Shown: positions 44,803-54,237, numbered from the stretch's first letter. The stretch is 64,000 nt of DNA from Arthrobacter sp. ISL-48 (GCF_018613805.1 NZ_JAGGPL010000003.1:558001-622000), one strand, 5' to 3'. The notes: generated by a model not told the origin, from the sequence alone. Made by a program: numbers and translations.

Positions 44803-46133
44803 CGTGCAGTCCCATCATGAGAGGCATGCTCAGACTTGGGGGCGGCCGGCTGGAAGCAGATTCTGTCGATTCTTCGTCCGTCCATCCTGGTCACGCTCAG
44901 CGTCCCGCCGCCCACGAAAACGGTGTCCCCCACGGAGGCAATGCGGCCCAGTTCACTCATGACGTAGCCGCCCACCGTCTCGTATGCAGCCTCGTCGGGC
45001 ACTGTAAGTCCGGGGATCTGTTCGGACAGCTCATCCGGCCGCAGCAGCCCGGGAAAGTACCAGTCCCCTGACGCACTCTGAAGAAGGCCTGGCCTGACTT
45101 TGTCATGTTCGTCGGCCACTTCACCCACGATCTCCTCAACGAGGTCTTCCAAGGTGGCGATGCCTGCCGTTCCGCCGTACTCATCCAGCACAACAGCGAG
45201 CTGCAGGTTTCCCTCCCGGAGTTCGGCGAGCAGGGCATCGAGGTGGATGGTCTCCGGCACCCGCAGGACGTCGGTCATGATGGCTCCGGCCTCCAGGTTG
45301 GCCCGCCGGTCCCAAGGCACTGCCACCGCTTTCTTCACGTGGACGAGTCCCCGGATATCGTCCGAGGACTCCCCAATGACAGGGAACCGCGAGTAGCCGG
45401 TGCGCCGCGCGGCGTCCAGGATGTCCGATACCGGCTGGTCGGCGTCGATGGTTTCCACCCTGATCCGCGGCGTCATCACGTCCGCCGCCGTTCGGGCGGA
45501 GAAGTTCAGGGTCCGCGCCACAAAGTTGGCCGTGCCGACGTCGAGCGTTCCCATGGCTGCGGAACGCCGCACCAGGGAAGCAAGCTCGGCCGGGGTCCTG
45601 GCACCTGAAATCTCTTCCTTGGCTTCGAGGCCGAACACGTTCAGCACCTTGTTGGAGAAGCCGTTCAGCACGACGATGGCCGGCCTGAAAATGGCCGTGA
45701 AAACCAATTGCGGCCTGGCCAAGGCCTTACCTACCGGGAAGGACAGGGCGATCGCCATGTTTTTGGGTACCAGTTCACCCAGCAGCATGGACAGCAACGT
45801 TGCCAGTGCCATCGCAATGACCAGGGATATGGAGGCGGCCGCGACTTCGGGAATTCCGACGGCGGCGAGCGGGCCCTCCAGCAATTGGCCGACGGACGGT
45901 TCCATCACATACCCGGTCAGCAGGGTGGTCAAGGTAATGCCCAGCTGGCAGCTGGAAAGCTGGGTGGAAAGGGACTTCAGGCACTTAAGCAGCGGAACGG
46001 CCCCGGAGTCGCCGTTCTCGATGGCACGCTGGACTGTGGCCTGGTCCAAGGCAATGAGGGAAAATTCGACGGCGACAAAAAACCCGGTCCCGCCGATGAG
46101 CAGGAACCCTGCCGCGAGGAGCAACCATTCCAT
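44799..46133 (-). CDS. CNNM/HlyC-CorC-type DUF21-CBS membrane protein, full length
   Basis: 444 residues: DUF21 domain, CBS pair (SRFPVIGESSDDIRGLVHVK and LAVVLDEYGGTAGIATLEDL) and a C-terminal CorC_HlyC domain (YFPGLLRPDELSEQIPGL and GGYVMSELG). Family role is divalent-cation (Mg2+/Co2+) transport or tolerance, sensed by the CBS module. It heads a two-gene operon and is divergent from kgd across a 580-bp gap. Confidence 0.9.
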   Translation of the reverse strand: MEWLLLAAGFLLIGGTGFFVAVEFSLIALDQATVQRAIENGDSGAVPLLKCLKSLSTQLSSCQLGITLTTLLTGYVMEPSVGQLLEGPLAAVGIPEVAAASISLVIAMALATLLSMLLGELVPKNMAIALSFPVGKALARPQLVFTAIFRPAIVVLNGFSNKVLNVFGLEAKEEISGARTPAELASLVRRSAAMGTLDVGTANFVARTLNFSARTAADVMTPRIRVETIDADQPVSDILDAARRTGYSRFPVIGESSDDIRGLVHVKKAVAVPWDRRANLEAGAIMTDVLRVPETIHLDALLAELREGNLQLAVVLDEYGGTAGIATLEDLVEEIVGEVADEHDKVRPGLLQSASGDWYFPGLLRPDELSEQIPGLTVPDEAAYETVGGYVMSELGRIASVGDTVFVGGGTLSVTRMDGRRIDRICFQPAAPKSEHASHDGTAR

Positions 46134-46715
46134 TCAGCATCCCGCCCTGGAAGACAGGGACGGACGGTGGACCACCTGGGCGTGGTGAACATTGCTGCCG
46201 GGAACATCGCTGTTGTGCGCTATGGCGCACTGCATGTACTTCGGGCGGAAACTGCCAGGCGGAGGATGGTCAGCCGTAGCCGACGCTGCTTCCCTGGAGG
46301 CTCCGGCGGGATGGACCGACGCAGATTGATGGGCGCGTGTTCGGGGTTTGCCGGCTCTGCGGGTGGACTGCGCGGCGCTGTTCTTCGTGCTCCGCTGACA
46401 GCCCCCAGGCCGGCACCTAGATTTACTGTCCATAAGAATTTCAGTCTACAGGAGCAGATTGCCGCGCCCGTCAGTGCTCACCGTCAGTCCGCGCCTGCCC
46501 TGCCGTGAGGGACGAACAAGGGGCTCCGCGACGCCATAAATGGCATTCGCTGCGTCACTTCATGATTTGGGTCACCCTTATTGGCAGTTAACACAGGATG
46601 CTCATTAGACTGGCAAAGGTCTGGGTTCAGAGGACGCAGAGACTGGTCCGAATGTTGTGCTGCGGCACCGTGGCGGCCAGAGAGAAATCAAACTCATGGA
46701 AGAGGCGTATTTCAA
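46134..46715. other. kgd upstream region
   Basis: 582 bp between the divergent CBS-protein gene and kgd. A small perfect hairpin (GTGCGC, loop TATG, GCGCAC) is at 46215-46230. A weak promoter-like pair TTGGCA (46581) and CATTAG (46604), 17 bases apart, points toward kgd. The in-frame extension of kgd into this region looks non-coding. Nothing else was recognised. Confidence 0.4.
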
Positions 46716-49700
46716 GTGCCAGAGCAGCCTAGCCACCGTCTACCAGAGGAATTTGGCGGAAACGAGTGGCTCGTTGACGAACTGTACGAGCAGTACCAGC
46801 AGGACAAGAACGCCGTTGATTCCAAATGGTGGCCCCTGTTCGAATCCTTCGACTCGGGCAGCGGTTCTTCTTCCAACGGGAACACAGCCCTCGCCGTAGC
46901 CCACCCCGCAACACGTGAAATGCCTGCGGTAGCTCCGCCTCCCGCTCCGGCCCCTGCTGAACCGGCACCGTCGCCGGCAGCACAGCCCGTAGCTCCTGCC
47001 GTTTCGCCGACGGCATCCGCCGTCACGCCGGCGCCCGCACCGGTGAAGAAGGCTCCCGCGACGATTGCCCGCGACGGCTCGAAGAAGACCGAGCCCGGAT
47101 CTGGATCCCAGCCGATCCCGGCCCAGCTCCCCAAGAACGTCAAGGCTCCCACGGCACCTGAAGAAGACGTCGTCTCAGTACTGCGCGGCCCGGCCAAGGC
47201 CATTGCCTCGAACATGGTCACCAGCCTGGAGGTGCCCACCGCCACGAGCGTCCGGGCGATCCCTGCCAAGCTGCTGATCGACAACCGCGTTGTCATCAAC
47301 TCCAACCTGGCCCGTGCACGCGGCGGGAAGGTTTCCTTCACCCACTTGATCGGCTATGCCGTCATCCGGGCCCTGTCGCAGTTCCCTTCCATGAACGTCT
47401 ACTACGACGAAGTGGACGGCAAGCCCGTCGCGGTCCAGCCGGCACATGTCAACTTCGGCATCGCCATCGATATGCCCAAGCCCGATGGAACGCGCCTGCT
47501 GATGGTGCCGAACATCAAGAAGGCTGAAACGCTCAACTTTTCCGAGTTCTGGCACACCTACGAGGACCTCATCAAGCGCGCCCGCGCCGGCAAACTGACT
47601 GCCGACGACCACTCCGGCACTACGGTCTCCCTGACCAACCCGGGTGGAATCGGCACAGTGCACTCCGTGCCGAGGCTTTCAAAGGGGCAGGCAGCCATCA
47701 TCGGCGTCGGTGCACTGGACTACCCTGCCGAGTTCCAGGGTGCCAGCGAAAAGATCATTGCGCACAACGCCATCAGCAAGGTCCTCACGCTGACGTCCAC
47801 CTATGACCACCGTGTCATCCAGGGGGCCGGCAGCGGCGAGTTCCTGAAGCTGGTCCACCAGCTGCTGCTCGGCGCCCAGAACTTCTACGACGAGATCTTC
47901 GAGTCCCTGCGAATTCCGTACGAGCCGGTGCGTTGGAGCCCCGACCTGCAGGTCGACCCGTCAGACCAGATCAATAAAGTCGCCCGGATCCAGCAGCTCA
48001 TCCACTCCTACCGGGTACGGGGACACCTGATGGCGGACACTGATCCGCTGGAGTACGTTCAGCGCAAGCACCCGGACCTTGACGTCCTGACGTACGGACT
48101 GACGTTGTGGGACCTGGACCGGGAATGGCCCACCGGCGGTTTCGGCGGCAAGCCCATGCTGAAGTTCCGGGACATCCTCGCCGTGCTTCGCGACGCATAC
48201 TGCCGCACCACCGGCATCGAATACATGCACATCCAGGAGCCCGAGGAACGCAAGTGGTTCCAGGATCAGCTGGAGCACCCTTACTCCAAGCCCACCCGTG
48301 AAGAACAGCTGCGTATCGTCTCAAAGCTGAACGCTGCCGAAGCCTTCGAGACGTTCCTGCAGACCAAGTTCGTCGGCCAGAAGCGCTTTTCGCTGGAAGG
48401 CGGCGAGTCCCTGATTCCGCTGCTGGACGCCATCATGTCCGACGCCGCGGATGATGGCCTGGACGAAGTTGCCATTGGCATGGCCCACCGTGGCCGCCTG
48501 AACGTGCTCACCAATATCGCCGGCAAGACCTATGCCCAGGTCTTCCGCGAATTCGAAGGCACGCAGGATCCGCGCTCGGTGCAGGGATCGGGTGACGTCA
48601 AGTACCACCTCGGCACCGAAGGTACCTTCACCTCGGATAACGGCAAGGAGACCAAGGTCTACCTCGCCGCCAACCCGTCGCACCTTGAGGCCGTGGACTC
48701 TGTGCTGGAAGGCATCGTCCGCGCCAAGCAGGACCGTCTGGACCAGGGCGTGGCCTTCCCGGTCCTGCCCATCATGGTTCACGGCGACGCAGCTTTTGCC
48801 GGCCAGGGTGTGGTTGCCGAGACGCTGAACCTCTCGCAGCTCCGCGGCTACCGTACTGGCGGTACCATCCACGTGGTGGTCAACAACCAGGTGGGCTTCA
48901 CCACGGCGCCGTCCTCATCCCGCTCGTCCACGTATTCCACGGACGTCGCCAAGATGATCCAGGCCCCCGTGTTCCACGTGAACGGTGACGATCCGGAGGC
49001 AGTTGTCCGCATCGGCCAGCTCGCCTACGAATTCCGCCAGCGTTTCCACAAGGACGTTGTGATCGACATGGTGTGCTACCGCCGCCGGGGCCACAACGAG
49101 GGTGACGACCCGTCGATGACCCAGCCGCTCATGTACAACCTGATCGAAGCCAAGCGCTCCGTCCGCAAGCTGTACACCGAGTCGCTCATCGGCCGCGGGG
49201 ACATCACCGAGGACGAAGCGGAGCAGCTGCTTCGCGACTATCAGGAACGGCTGGAACGGGTCTTCGCCGAGACACACGCCGCCCAGACCTCACCGATCCC
49301 GATCATCACGGCAGACTCGGCCGCGGTATCGGACATCGAGCGTCCCATCGCCCAACAGGCCGACTTCGGCACGAACGCCCCGGCGTCGACGGCCATCTCC
49401 CCGGAGACGCTGGCCCGGATCGGCAAGGCGCACATCGAAGTTCCCGAGGGCTTCACTGTCCACGCTAAGCTCAAGCAGCTTCTCGAGAAGCGCGAGCAGA
49501 TGTCCCGTGAAGGCGGCATCGATTGGGGCTTCGGCGAGATTGCGGCCTTCGGCTCACTCATCATGGAGGGCGTTCCGGTCCGCCTTGCCGGTCAGGACTC
49601 GCGCCGCGGAACGTTCGTTCAGCGCCACGCCGTGTTCCACGACCGCGCAAACGGCAACGAGTGGCTGCCCCTGGGCAACCTCTCGGACAACCAGGCCAAG

Positions 49701-50540
49701 CTGTGGATCTATGACTCCTTGCTCTCCGAATACGCGGCCATGGGCTTCGAATACGGCTACTCCGTCGAGCGTCCGGATGCCCTGGTCCTGTGGGAAGCGC
49801 AGTTCGGTGACTTCGTCAACGGCGCCCAAACCATCATCGATGAGTTCATCTCTTCGGCCGAGCAGAAGTGGGGCCAGCGGTCCTCGCTGGTGCTGATGCT
49901 GCCACATGGCTATGAAGGCCAGGGCCCGGACCACTCATCGGCCCGGATCGAACGTTTCCTGCAGATGTGTGCGGAAGAGAACATGATCGTCGCGAACCCC
50001 ACGACGGCTGCATCGCACTTCCACCTGCTGCGCCGCCAGGCGTACAGCCGTCCCCGCAAGCCGCTGATCATCTTCACTCCGAAGCAGCTGCTCCGCCTCA
50101 AGGCTGCCGCGTCGCCCGTCGAAGACTTCACCACCGGCAGCTTCCGCCCCGTCATAGCCGACCATGAGCAGCTGGCGGCTGACGCCGTCGAACGCGTGCT
50201 GCTGGTGTCCGGCCGCCTGTACTACGATCTCTTGTCCACCCGGCAGAAGACCGATGACAAGACCACCGCAATCGTCCGCGTGGAGCAGCTTTACCCGCTG
50301 CCGCATGCCGAGATCGCAGCGGAACTGGCGAAATATCCCAACGCCGAAGTCGTGTGGGCGCAGGACGAGCCCGCCAACCAGGGGCCGTGGCCCTTTATGG
50401 GCCTCAACCTTCCCGGGGCCCTGGGCCGCGCCGTCCGCCTGGTCTCGCGTTCTGCGTCGGCCTCAACCGCTGCAGGTTCCATGAAACGGCATGCAGCCGA
50501 GCAGGATGCGCTCCTGAAGCAGGCATTTGCACGGAAGTAG
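46716..50540 (+). CDS. kgd: Multifunctional 2-oxoglutarate decarboxylase/dehydrogenase E1 with E2 domain
   Basis: About 1274 residues from the GTG at 46716 (VPEQPSHRLPEEFGGNEWLV), with GGAAGAGG nine bases upstream. An N-terminal helix (to residue 40) and a Pro/Ala linker precede the E2 succinyltransferase domain (about 150-385, active DHRVIQGAGSGEF near 362). The thiamine-diphosphate E1 part follows (HGDAAFAGQGVVAETLNLS near 690). This E1-E2 fusion without a lipoyl domain is the actinobacterial form and works with a separate lipoylated E2 of pyruvate dehydrogenase. TCA-cycle role at 2-oxoglutarate. Confidence 0.95.
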   Translation: MPEQPSHRLPEEFGGNEWLVDELYEQYQQDKNAVDSKWWPLFESFDSGSGSSSNGNTALAVAHPATREMPAVAPPPAPAPAEPAPSPAAQPVAPAVSPTASAVTPAPAPVKKAPATIARDGSKKTEPGSGSQPIPAQLPKNVKAPTAPEEDVVSVLRGPAKAIASNMVTSLEVPTATSVRAIPAKLLIDNRVVINSNLARARGGKVSFTHLIGYAVIRALSQFPSMNVYYDEVDGKPVAVQPAHVNFGIAIDMPKPDGTRLLMVPNIKKAETLNFSEFWHTYEDLIKRARAGKLTADDHSGTTVSLTNPGGIGTVHSVPRLSKGQAAIIGVGALDYPAEFQGASEKIIAHNAISKVLTLTSTYDHRVIQGAGSGEFLKLVHQLLLGAQNFYDEIFESLRIPYEPVRWSPDLQVDPSDQINKVARIQQLIHSYRVRGHLMADTDPLEYVQRKHPDLDVLTYGLTLWDLDREWPTGGFGGKPMLKFRDILAVLRDAYCRTTGIEYMHIQEPEERKWFQDQLEHPYSKPTREEQLRIVSKLNAAEAFETFLQTKFVGQKRFSLEGGESLIPLLDAIMSDAADDGLDEVAIGMAHRGRLNVLTNIAGKTYAQVFREFEGTQDPRSVQGSGDVKYHLGTEGTFTSDNGKETKVYLAANPSHLEAVDSVLEGIVRAKQDRLDQGVAFPVLPIMVHGDAAFAGQGVVAETLNLSQLRGYRTGGTIHVVVNNQVGFTTAPSSSRSSTYSTDVAKMIQAPVFHVNGDDPEAVVRIGQLAYEFRQRFHKDVVIDMVCYRRRGHNEGDDPSMTQPLMYNLIEAKRSVRKLYTESLIGRGDITEDEAEQLLRDYQERLERVFAETHAAQTSPIPIITADSAAVSDIERPIAQQADFGTNAPASTAISPETLARIGKAHIEVPEGFTVHAKLKQLLEKREQMSREGGIDWGFGEIAAFGSLIMEGVPVRLAGQDSRRGTFVQRHAVFHDRANGNEWLPLGNLSDNQAKLWIYDSLLSEYAAMGFEYGYSVERPDALVLWEAQFGDFVNGAQTIIDEFISSAEQKWGQRSSLVLMLPHGYEGQGPDHSSARIERFLQMCAEENMIVANPTTAASHFHLLRRQAYSRPRKPLIIFTPKQLLRLKAAASPVEDFTTGSFRPVIADHEQLAADAVERVLLVSGRLYYDLLSTRQKTDDKTTAIVRVEQLYPLPHAEIAAELAKYPNAEVVWAQDEPANQGPWPFMGLNLPGALGRAVRLVSRSASASTAAGSMKRHAAEQDALLKQAFARK

Positions 50541-50549
50541 CAATGGAGG

Positions 50550-50601
50550 CTGCCCGGCCGGACGTCGAAATACCAGACTCCGGCCGGGCAGTTCTGTTTA
50601 A
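50550..50601 (+). terminator. Strong intrinsic terminator after kgd
   Basis: Perfect 12-bp arms CTGCCCGGCCGG and CCGGCCGGGCAG (50550-50561 and 50580-50591) with an 18-base loop, followed by TTCTGTTT. Confidence 0.8.
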
Positions 50602-50696
50602 TGGGATCACGGCCATCCAAGAACAACCAGGCCCAAGCGATGATGCCCGCAGGGGCAGCATGGAATGCCATCCGGCACGGAAGTAAAGAGGAACTT

Positions 50697-51296
50697 GTGG
50701 AAGACAGAAAGCTGCGCATCGCAGCTGTTGGAGATGAACTTCTGGCCGGGCTGGGGGACCCCCGGGCACTCGGCTGGCTGGGCCGTGTCCTGGCACGCAC
50801 TCCGCAGGACGGCCTGACGCTGGAAAGCTATGCCCTGCCCTGTCCCCAGGAAGGAACAGAAGGACTTGCTGCCCGTTGGCTGGAGGAAGCCGGCCGCCGG
50901 TTCAGCGACCAGCATGAAAACCGCCTGGTCATCGGCCTGTCCGGCCGGGACATTGAGTTCGGCCTCTCAACGGCGCGAAGCCGGCTGAACCTCGCCAACA
51001 TCCTTGACTCCGCTTCCCAAAACCGGATTGAAGTGTTTGTGGTCGGCCCTCCGCCTACCCTGGATCCAGCCCAGAACCGCCGCCTGGGAGAGCTGAATAC
51101 CGCCTTTGCGGACGTTACGACGCGGCGCAAGCACGCATATGTCGATACATTTTCGCCTCTCCTGAACCACGAGCAATGGCGCCAGGACCTCGCCGCCAAC
51201 ACGGGGACGCCCGGGCAGTCCGGCTATGGCCTGATGGCCTGGCTGGTTCTACACAGGGGCTGGTTCCAGTGGCTTGGAATGGACGCCCCCGAGTAG
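50697..51296 (+). CDS. SGNH/GDSL-fold protein with degenerate catalytic motifs
   Basis: About 199 residues from the GTG at 50697, preceded by AGAGGA. Overall layout matches GDSL/SGNH hydrolases: block I AAVGDELLAGLGDPRALGW, a central VIGLSGRDIEFGLS strand, EVFVVGPPP, and C-terminal GYGLMAWLVL. The key residues are changed, however. The GDS serine is Glu, the block III GxND has Arg in place of Asn, and the expected DxxH before GY reads NTGTPGQS. It may be a non-catalytic binding protein or use other residues. It stands alone between kgd and the DUF4097 gene. Confidence 0.75.
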   Translation: MEDRKLRIAAVGDELLAGLGDPRALGWLGRVLARTPQDGLTLESYALPCPQEGTEGLAARWLEEAGRRFSDQHENRLVIGLSGRDIEFGLSTARSRLNLANILDSASQNRIEVFVVGPPPTLDPAQNRRLGELNTAFADVTTRRKHAYVDTFSPLLNHEQWRQDLAANTGTPGQSGYGLMAWLVLHRGWFQWLGMDAPE

Positions 51297-51309
51297 GCCG
51301 CTTCTCAAA

Positions 51310-51370
51310 TCGCGATATATCTTGACCGGAGTCCCGTCGCGCTATATCTTGAACGGGTACGATATATCGC
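51310..51370 (+). promoter_or_regulatory. Promoter with three GATATATC-type sites ahead of DUF4097-padR
   Basis: GATATATC is at 51314 and 51361, and a one-base variant GCTATATC is at 51341; the third copy lies in the perfect palindrome CGATATATCG. TTGACC at 51322 with a TATCTT near 51345 (17 bases apart) forms a likely promoter between them. The sites bracket and overlap it, as for autorepression by the PadR protein encoded second in the operon. Confidence 0.65.
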
Positions 51371-51384
51371 GACTTGGAGGACCG

Positions 51385-52242
51385 ATGACCGATCACAGCT
51401 GGACCGTTACAGGTCGCCAAACCATTGACGTGGACGGCGTCAGGTCGCTAAAACTGGGCATGGTCCGAGGACGGTTCGACGTCATGACCCACTCGGACAC
51501 CGTGGCCCGCGTTGAGATTTCAGAGGTCCAGGGCGACCCCGTGTCCGTCACGTTGGTCGACGGCAGGCTTGAGGTCCGCCACCAGCTGCACGGCCCGCAG
51601 GGCTGGTTCAAGAACCTCATGGGGACAGTCAACCAAAGCAGCAACAACTCCGCAGTCATCAGCATCGCGCTCCCGGAGGGCGTAGAGGTAGAAGCCGGAA
51701 CGGTCAGTGGTGACGGCTTAGTGTCCGGGATCAGCGGACGCACGCGGCTCAACACCGTCTCCGGCTCGGTTATGGCGGACGGCACCGCGGGCAACCTCCA
51801 CGTCAACACCATCAGCGGCGAGGTGATCGCCCGCAACCACGACGGCGCCCTGGCCGCCAAGAGCGTCTCCGGCGAAGTCACTGCCTCCGGCAGGTTCAGC
51901 CACGTCCGGGCCAACACGGTCAGCGGAGACATGAGTTTTGACCTGCTGGGATTCACGCACGACTTCGGCGCCAACTCGGTTTCCGGAGACCTCACCATCC
52001 GCCTGCCCTCCGACGTCGGCGTGGACATTGTGGCGAAGTCCGCCAGCGGAACCTTGATCATTGACAACCAGCGTTACTCCCAGCCCGGCGGCACAGTGGA
52101 AACCATCGCCGGCCCGGACGGCAAGCTCATGCTGGTCCGGACCAACTCCGTTTCTGGCAGGACGTCGATCTTCCACAACGAACCTGCATGGAGCGGGGAA
52201 GCAAGCGACGGGGAAGCCAGAAGCCCGGAAGCGGGGCACTGA
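51385..52242 (+). CDS. DUF4097 beta-strand repeat protein
   Basis: About 285 residues from the ATG at 51385 (MTDHSWTVTGRQTI), with TTGGAGG upstream. The body is a series of short beta repeats with the recurring SVSG/TVSG/TISG motif roughly every 18-20 residues from 110 to 270, building a right-handed beta-helix-like adhesin fold (DUF4097). No signal peptide is visible. Its stop overlaps the PadR start by one base (TGATG), so it is co-translated with its regulator. Such pairs are frequent in actinobacteria and are linked to envelope stress by context; function unproven. Confidence 0.85.
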   Translation: MTDHSWTVTGRQTIDVDGVRSLKLGMVRGRFDVMTHSDTVARVEISEVQGDPVSVTLVDGRLEVRHQLHGPQGWFKNLMGTVNQSSNNSAVISIALPEGVEVEAGTVSGDGLVSGISGRTRLNTVSGSVMADGTAGNLHVNTISGEVIARNHDGALAAKSVSGEVTASGRFSHVRANTVSGDMSFDLLGFTHDFGANSVSGDLTIRLPSDVGVDIVAKSASGTLIIDNQRYSQPGGTVETIAGPDGKLMLVRTNSVSGRTSIFHNEPAWSGEASDGEARSPEAGH

Positions 52243-52859
52243 TGCCGCCTGTCTTCGCCCACGGAGCCCTCCGGCTGTATATCCTGGCCCTCCTGGAGTC
52301 CGGCCCGAAACACGGCTATGAGCTCATCAAGGCACTGAATGAACGTTTCGGCGGCACGTACTCCCCCAGCGCCGGCACCATCTATCCGCGCCTGGGGAAG
52401 CTGGAGGAAGAAGGATTGGTAGCCACCGAGTCTGCTGGCCGGCGCACTAATTACCGCATCACCCCCGAGGGCGTGGCGGAGCTGAACAGCCGCCGGGATG
52501 AGCTGGTCGGCGTCGAGAATGATATCTCCGCGTCCGTTCGCCGCCTCGCGGACAACCTCCGCGACGATATCCGCAGCAACATGCGCGGCCTCCGGGCGGA
52601 CCTCGCCGCAACGGCCGAGGCCGCGCGTTCCACGGCACGCGCCGCCAATGCAACTTCAAAGGGCGCTCGGCCCTCACAAGAGGGACTCCGGATGCTCAGG
52701 GAGGCCGAGATGCTGATCCAGGCGTTCCGCGACGATCTGCGGGTGGAACTGCGCGGCCTTCAGGCCAGCCGGGAGCCGCTGAGTCCTGTGGCACTTGAAA
52801 CCATCAAGACTGTGCTGGACCAGGCCCGGATCTCGATCAGAAACTCCCTGCACAGTTGA
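52242..52859 (+). CDS. PadR-family transcriptional regulator
   Basis: About 205 residues from the ATG at 52242 (MPPVFAHGALRLYILALLES). PadR winged helix: HGYELIKALNERFGGTYSPS, GTIYPRLGKLEEEGLV, GRRTNYRITPEG. A C-terminal coiled-coil-like Arg/Ala-rich region (about 90-205) is longer than in small PadR-s2 proteins. Coupled to the DUF4097 gene and probably acting on the GATATATC sites upstream of it. Confidence 0.9.
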   Translation: MPPVFAHGALRLYILALLESGPKHGYELIKALNERFGGTYSPSAGTIYPRLGKLEEEGLVATESAGRRTNYRITPEGVAELNSRRDELVGVENDISASVRRLADNLRDDIRSNMRGLRADLAATAEAARSTARAANATSKGARPSQEGLRMLREAEMLIQAFRDDLRVELRGLQASREPLSPVALETIKTVLDQARISIRNSLHS

Positions 52860-52997
52860 GGCTCCGGAGGTGGGCTGGCCATTGAGCCGCAGCCGTTGAG
52901 CCGCAGGTCACGGGCCGCTCCTGGTTTCGCGGCCTGTCCCATCATGTGGGAGACTTGAGGGCAGCTCTTTTGAGTACCAACATTAAGGAGGCCAGCT

Positions 52998-53072
52998 ATG
53001 AGCAAGCGTGCACGTAAACGTCGTGACCGTAAGCGTGGCGGCGCGAACCACGGCAAGCGCCCCAACACCTAA
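52998..53072 (+). CDS. Ribosomal protein bL37 (24 residues)
   Basis: A tiny ORF, MSKRARKRRDRKRGGANHGK plus RPNT, with AAGGAGGCCAGCT just before the ATG. Highly basic, and it matches the small actinobacterial 50S protein bL37 seen in mycobacterial ribosome structures. A strong terminator follows 28 bases later, supporting its status as an independent gene. It converges on rsrA-sigR. Confidence 0.85.
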   Translation: MSKRARKRRDRKRGGANHGKRPNT

Positions 53073-53100
53073 GCAAAGCTTGGAATGACGGTTAAGCGAA

Positions 53101-53142
53101 GGACCCCGGAAGCCACACGGCTTCCGGGGTCCTTTGTCTTTC
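53101..53142. terminator. Strong terminator between bL37 and rsrA
   Basis: Perfect 14-bp arms GGACCCCGGAAGCC and GGCTTCCGGGGTCC around a 4-base ACAC loop, followed by TTTGTCTTTC on the plus strand. It also lies past the end of rsrA, so it may serve both directions. Confidence 0.9.
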
Positions 53143-53182
53143 GGGCGCTCAAGTTAAGTGCGGGCGTGACCCTCTGTTGCGC

Positions 53183-53443
53183 CTACGCATCGACCGGACG
53201 GATCGAGTGGATCCGGTCCAGGATGGCGTTCTTCAGATTCTCCGGGGCAGCTTCCGTGCAAGAGCGCTTCACCATGGTTCGGATAACGCACTCAAGGTCG
53301 TACTGCTGCGTGCACTCAGGGCAATCATTGAGGTGGTGCTTGATCTCAGTGATGTCCTCACGGGTCAGCGCCCCGTCAAGGTACTCATAGATGCGTTGCA
53401 TCCGGGCGTCGTCGCAGTCGCCCAATCCCTGGCACTCGGTCAT
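53183..53443 (-). CDS. rsrA: Mycothiol-system zinc anti-sigma factor RsrA
   Basis: 86 residues. The ZAS motif [16 protein letters not shown] (H-x3-C-x2-C) holds the redox-sensitive zinc, with further cysteines near the N-terminus (CQGLGDC) and in RSCTEA. In Streptomyces, RsrA holds SigR inactive until thiol oxidation expels zinc. The ATG overlaps the sigR stop by four bases. Confidence 0.93.
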   Translation of the reverse strand: MTECQGLGDCDDARMQRIYEYLDGALTREDITEIKHHLNDCPECTQQYDLECVIRTMVKRSCTEAAPENLKNAILDRIHSIRPVDA

Positions 53444-54237
53444 TTCCTGTTCTCCTGTTTTGTGCTTGCGGCCGCGTCCTGGGGTTCGACGGCGGCTTTG
53501 AATCCCCGATCGGCGGCATACTCCGCCAGCATGTCCCGCAACATTTTCCGGCCGCGGTGGAGCCGGGACATCACGGTGCCGATAGGCGTGTTCATGATGT
53601 CCGATATTTCCTTGTAAGCGAAGCCTTCGACGTCGGCAAAGTACACCGCCAGACGGAATTCTTCCGGAATGGCCTGAAGCGCGCGCTTCACGTCTGAATC
53701 CGGGAGATGGTCCAGCGCCTCTGCCTCCGCGGACCGCAGGCCGCTGGATGTGTGCGACTCTGCCCTCGCCAGCTGCCAGTCCTCAATGGTGTCGGAGTTG
53801 GACTGCAACGGCTCGCGCTGCCTCTTGCGGTACAGGTTGATGTACGTGTTAGTGAGGATCCGGTAAAGCCATGCCTTGAGGTTGGTTCCCGGCTTGTACT
53901 GGTGGAACGCGGAAAACGCCTTGGTGTAGGCCTCCTGGACGAGATCTTCGGCGTCCGCCGGGTTACGGGCCATGCGCATGGCGGCCGAGTAGAGCTGGTC
54001 CACGTACTGCATGGCGTCACGCTCAAAACGAACGCGGCGCTCTTCGGTGGTTTCGGTGGCCACATCCACGGGCTCTTCCGTCGATTCAGGGTGCGGAGAA
54101 TCATGAGGCCCGGAATCAGGTTCAGGGCGCGCCGACGCTGCCGCCGTCCCGGCGCCCATTTGCGCGTCGATGCTGCTCTTGGCTTCGCTTCCGGAGGCCT
54201 CATACATGGCCTCAACGGCCGGATCCAGGGTGCTCAT
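53440..54237 (-). CDS. sigR: Oxidative-stress ECF sigma factor SigR/SigH
   Basis: About 265 residues from the ATG at 54237 ([15 protein letters not shown]). Region 2 has [20 protein letters not shown] and region 4 has [20 protein letters not shown]. An acidic Ser/Pro-rich N-terminal part of about 60 residues precedes region 2. The frame stays open to an ATG at 54369, adding 44 codons. In Streptomyces a longer, unstable SigR isoform is made from the autoregulated promoter, and a consensus SigR promoter is present upstream here, so the long form may also be produced. Coupled to rsrA. Confidence 0.9.
   Translation of the reverse strand: MSTLDPAVEAMYEASGSEAKSSIDAQMGAGTAAASARPEPDSGPHDSPHPESTEEPVDVATETTEERRVRFERDAMQYVDQLYSAAMRMARNPADAEDLVQEAYTKAFSAFHQYKPGTNLKAWLYRILTNTYINLYRKRQREPLQSNSDTIEDWQLARAESHTSSGLRSAEAEALDHLPDSDVKRALQAIPEEFRLAVYFADVEGFAYKEISDIMNTPIGTVMSRLHRGRKMLRDMLAEYAADRGFKAAVEPQDAAASTKQENRK

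Noticed and set aside
46581..46715. Extended N-terminus of Kgd
   Set aside because: The 45 extra codons do not look like Kgd; GTG at 46716 has a good ribosome-binding site and starts the conserved sequence.
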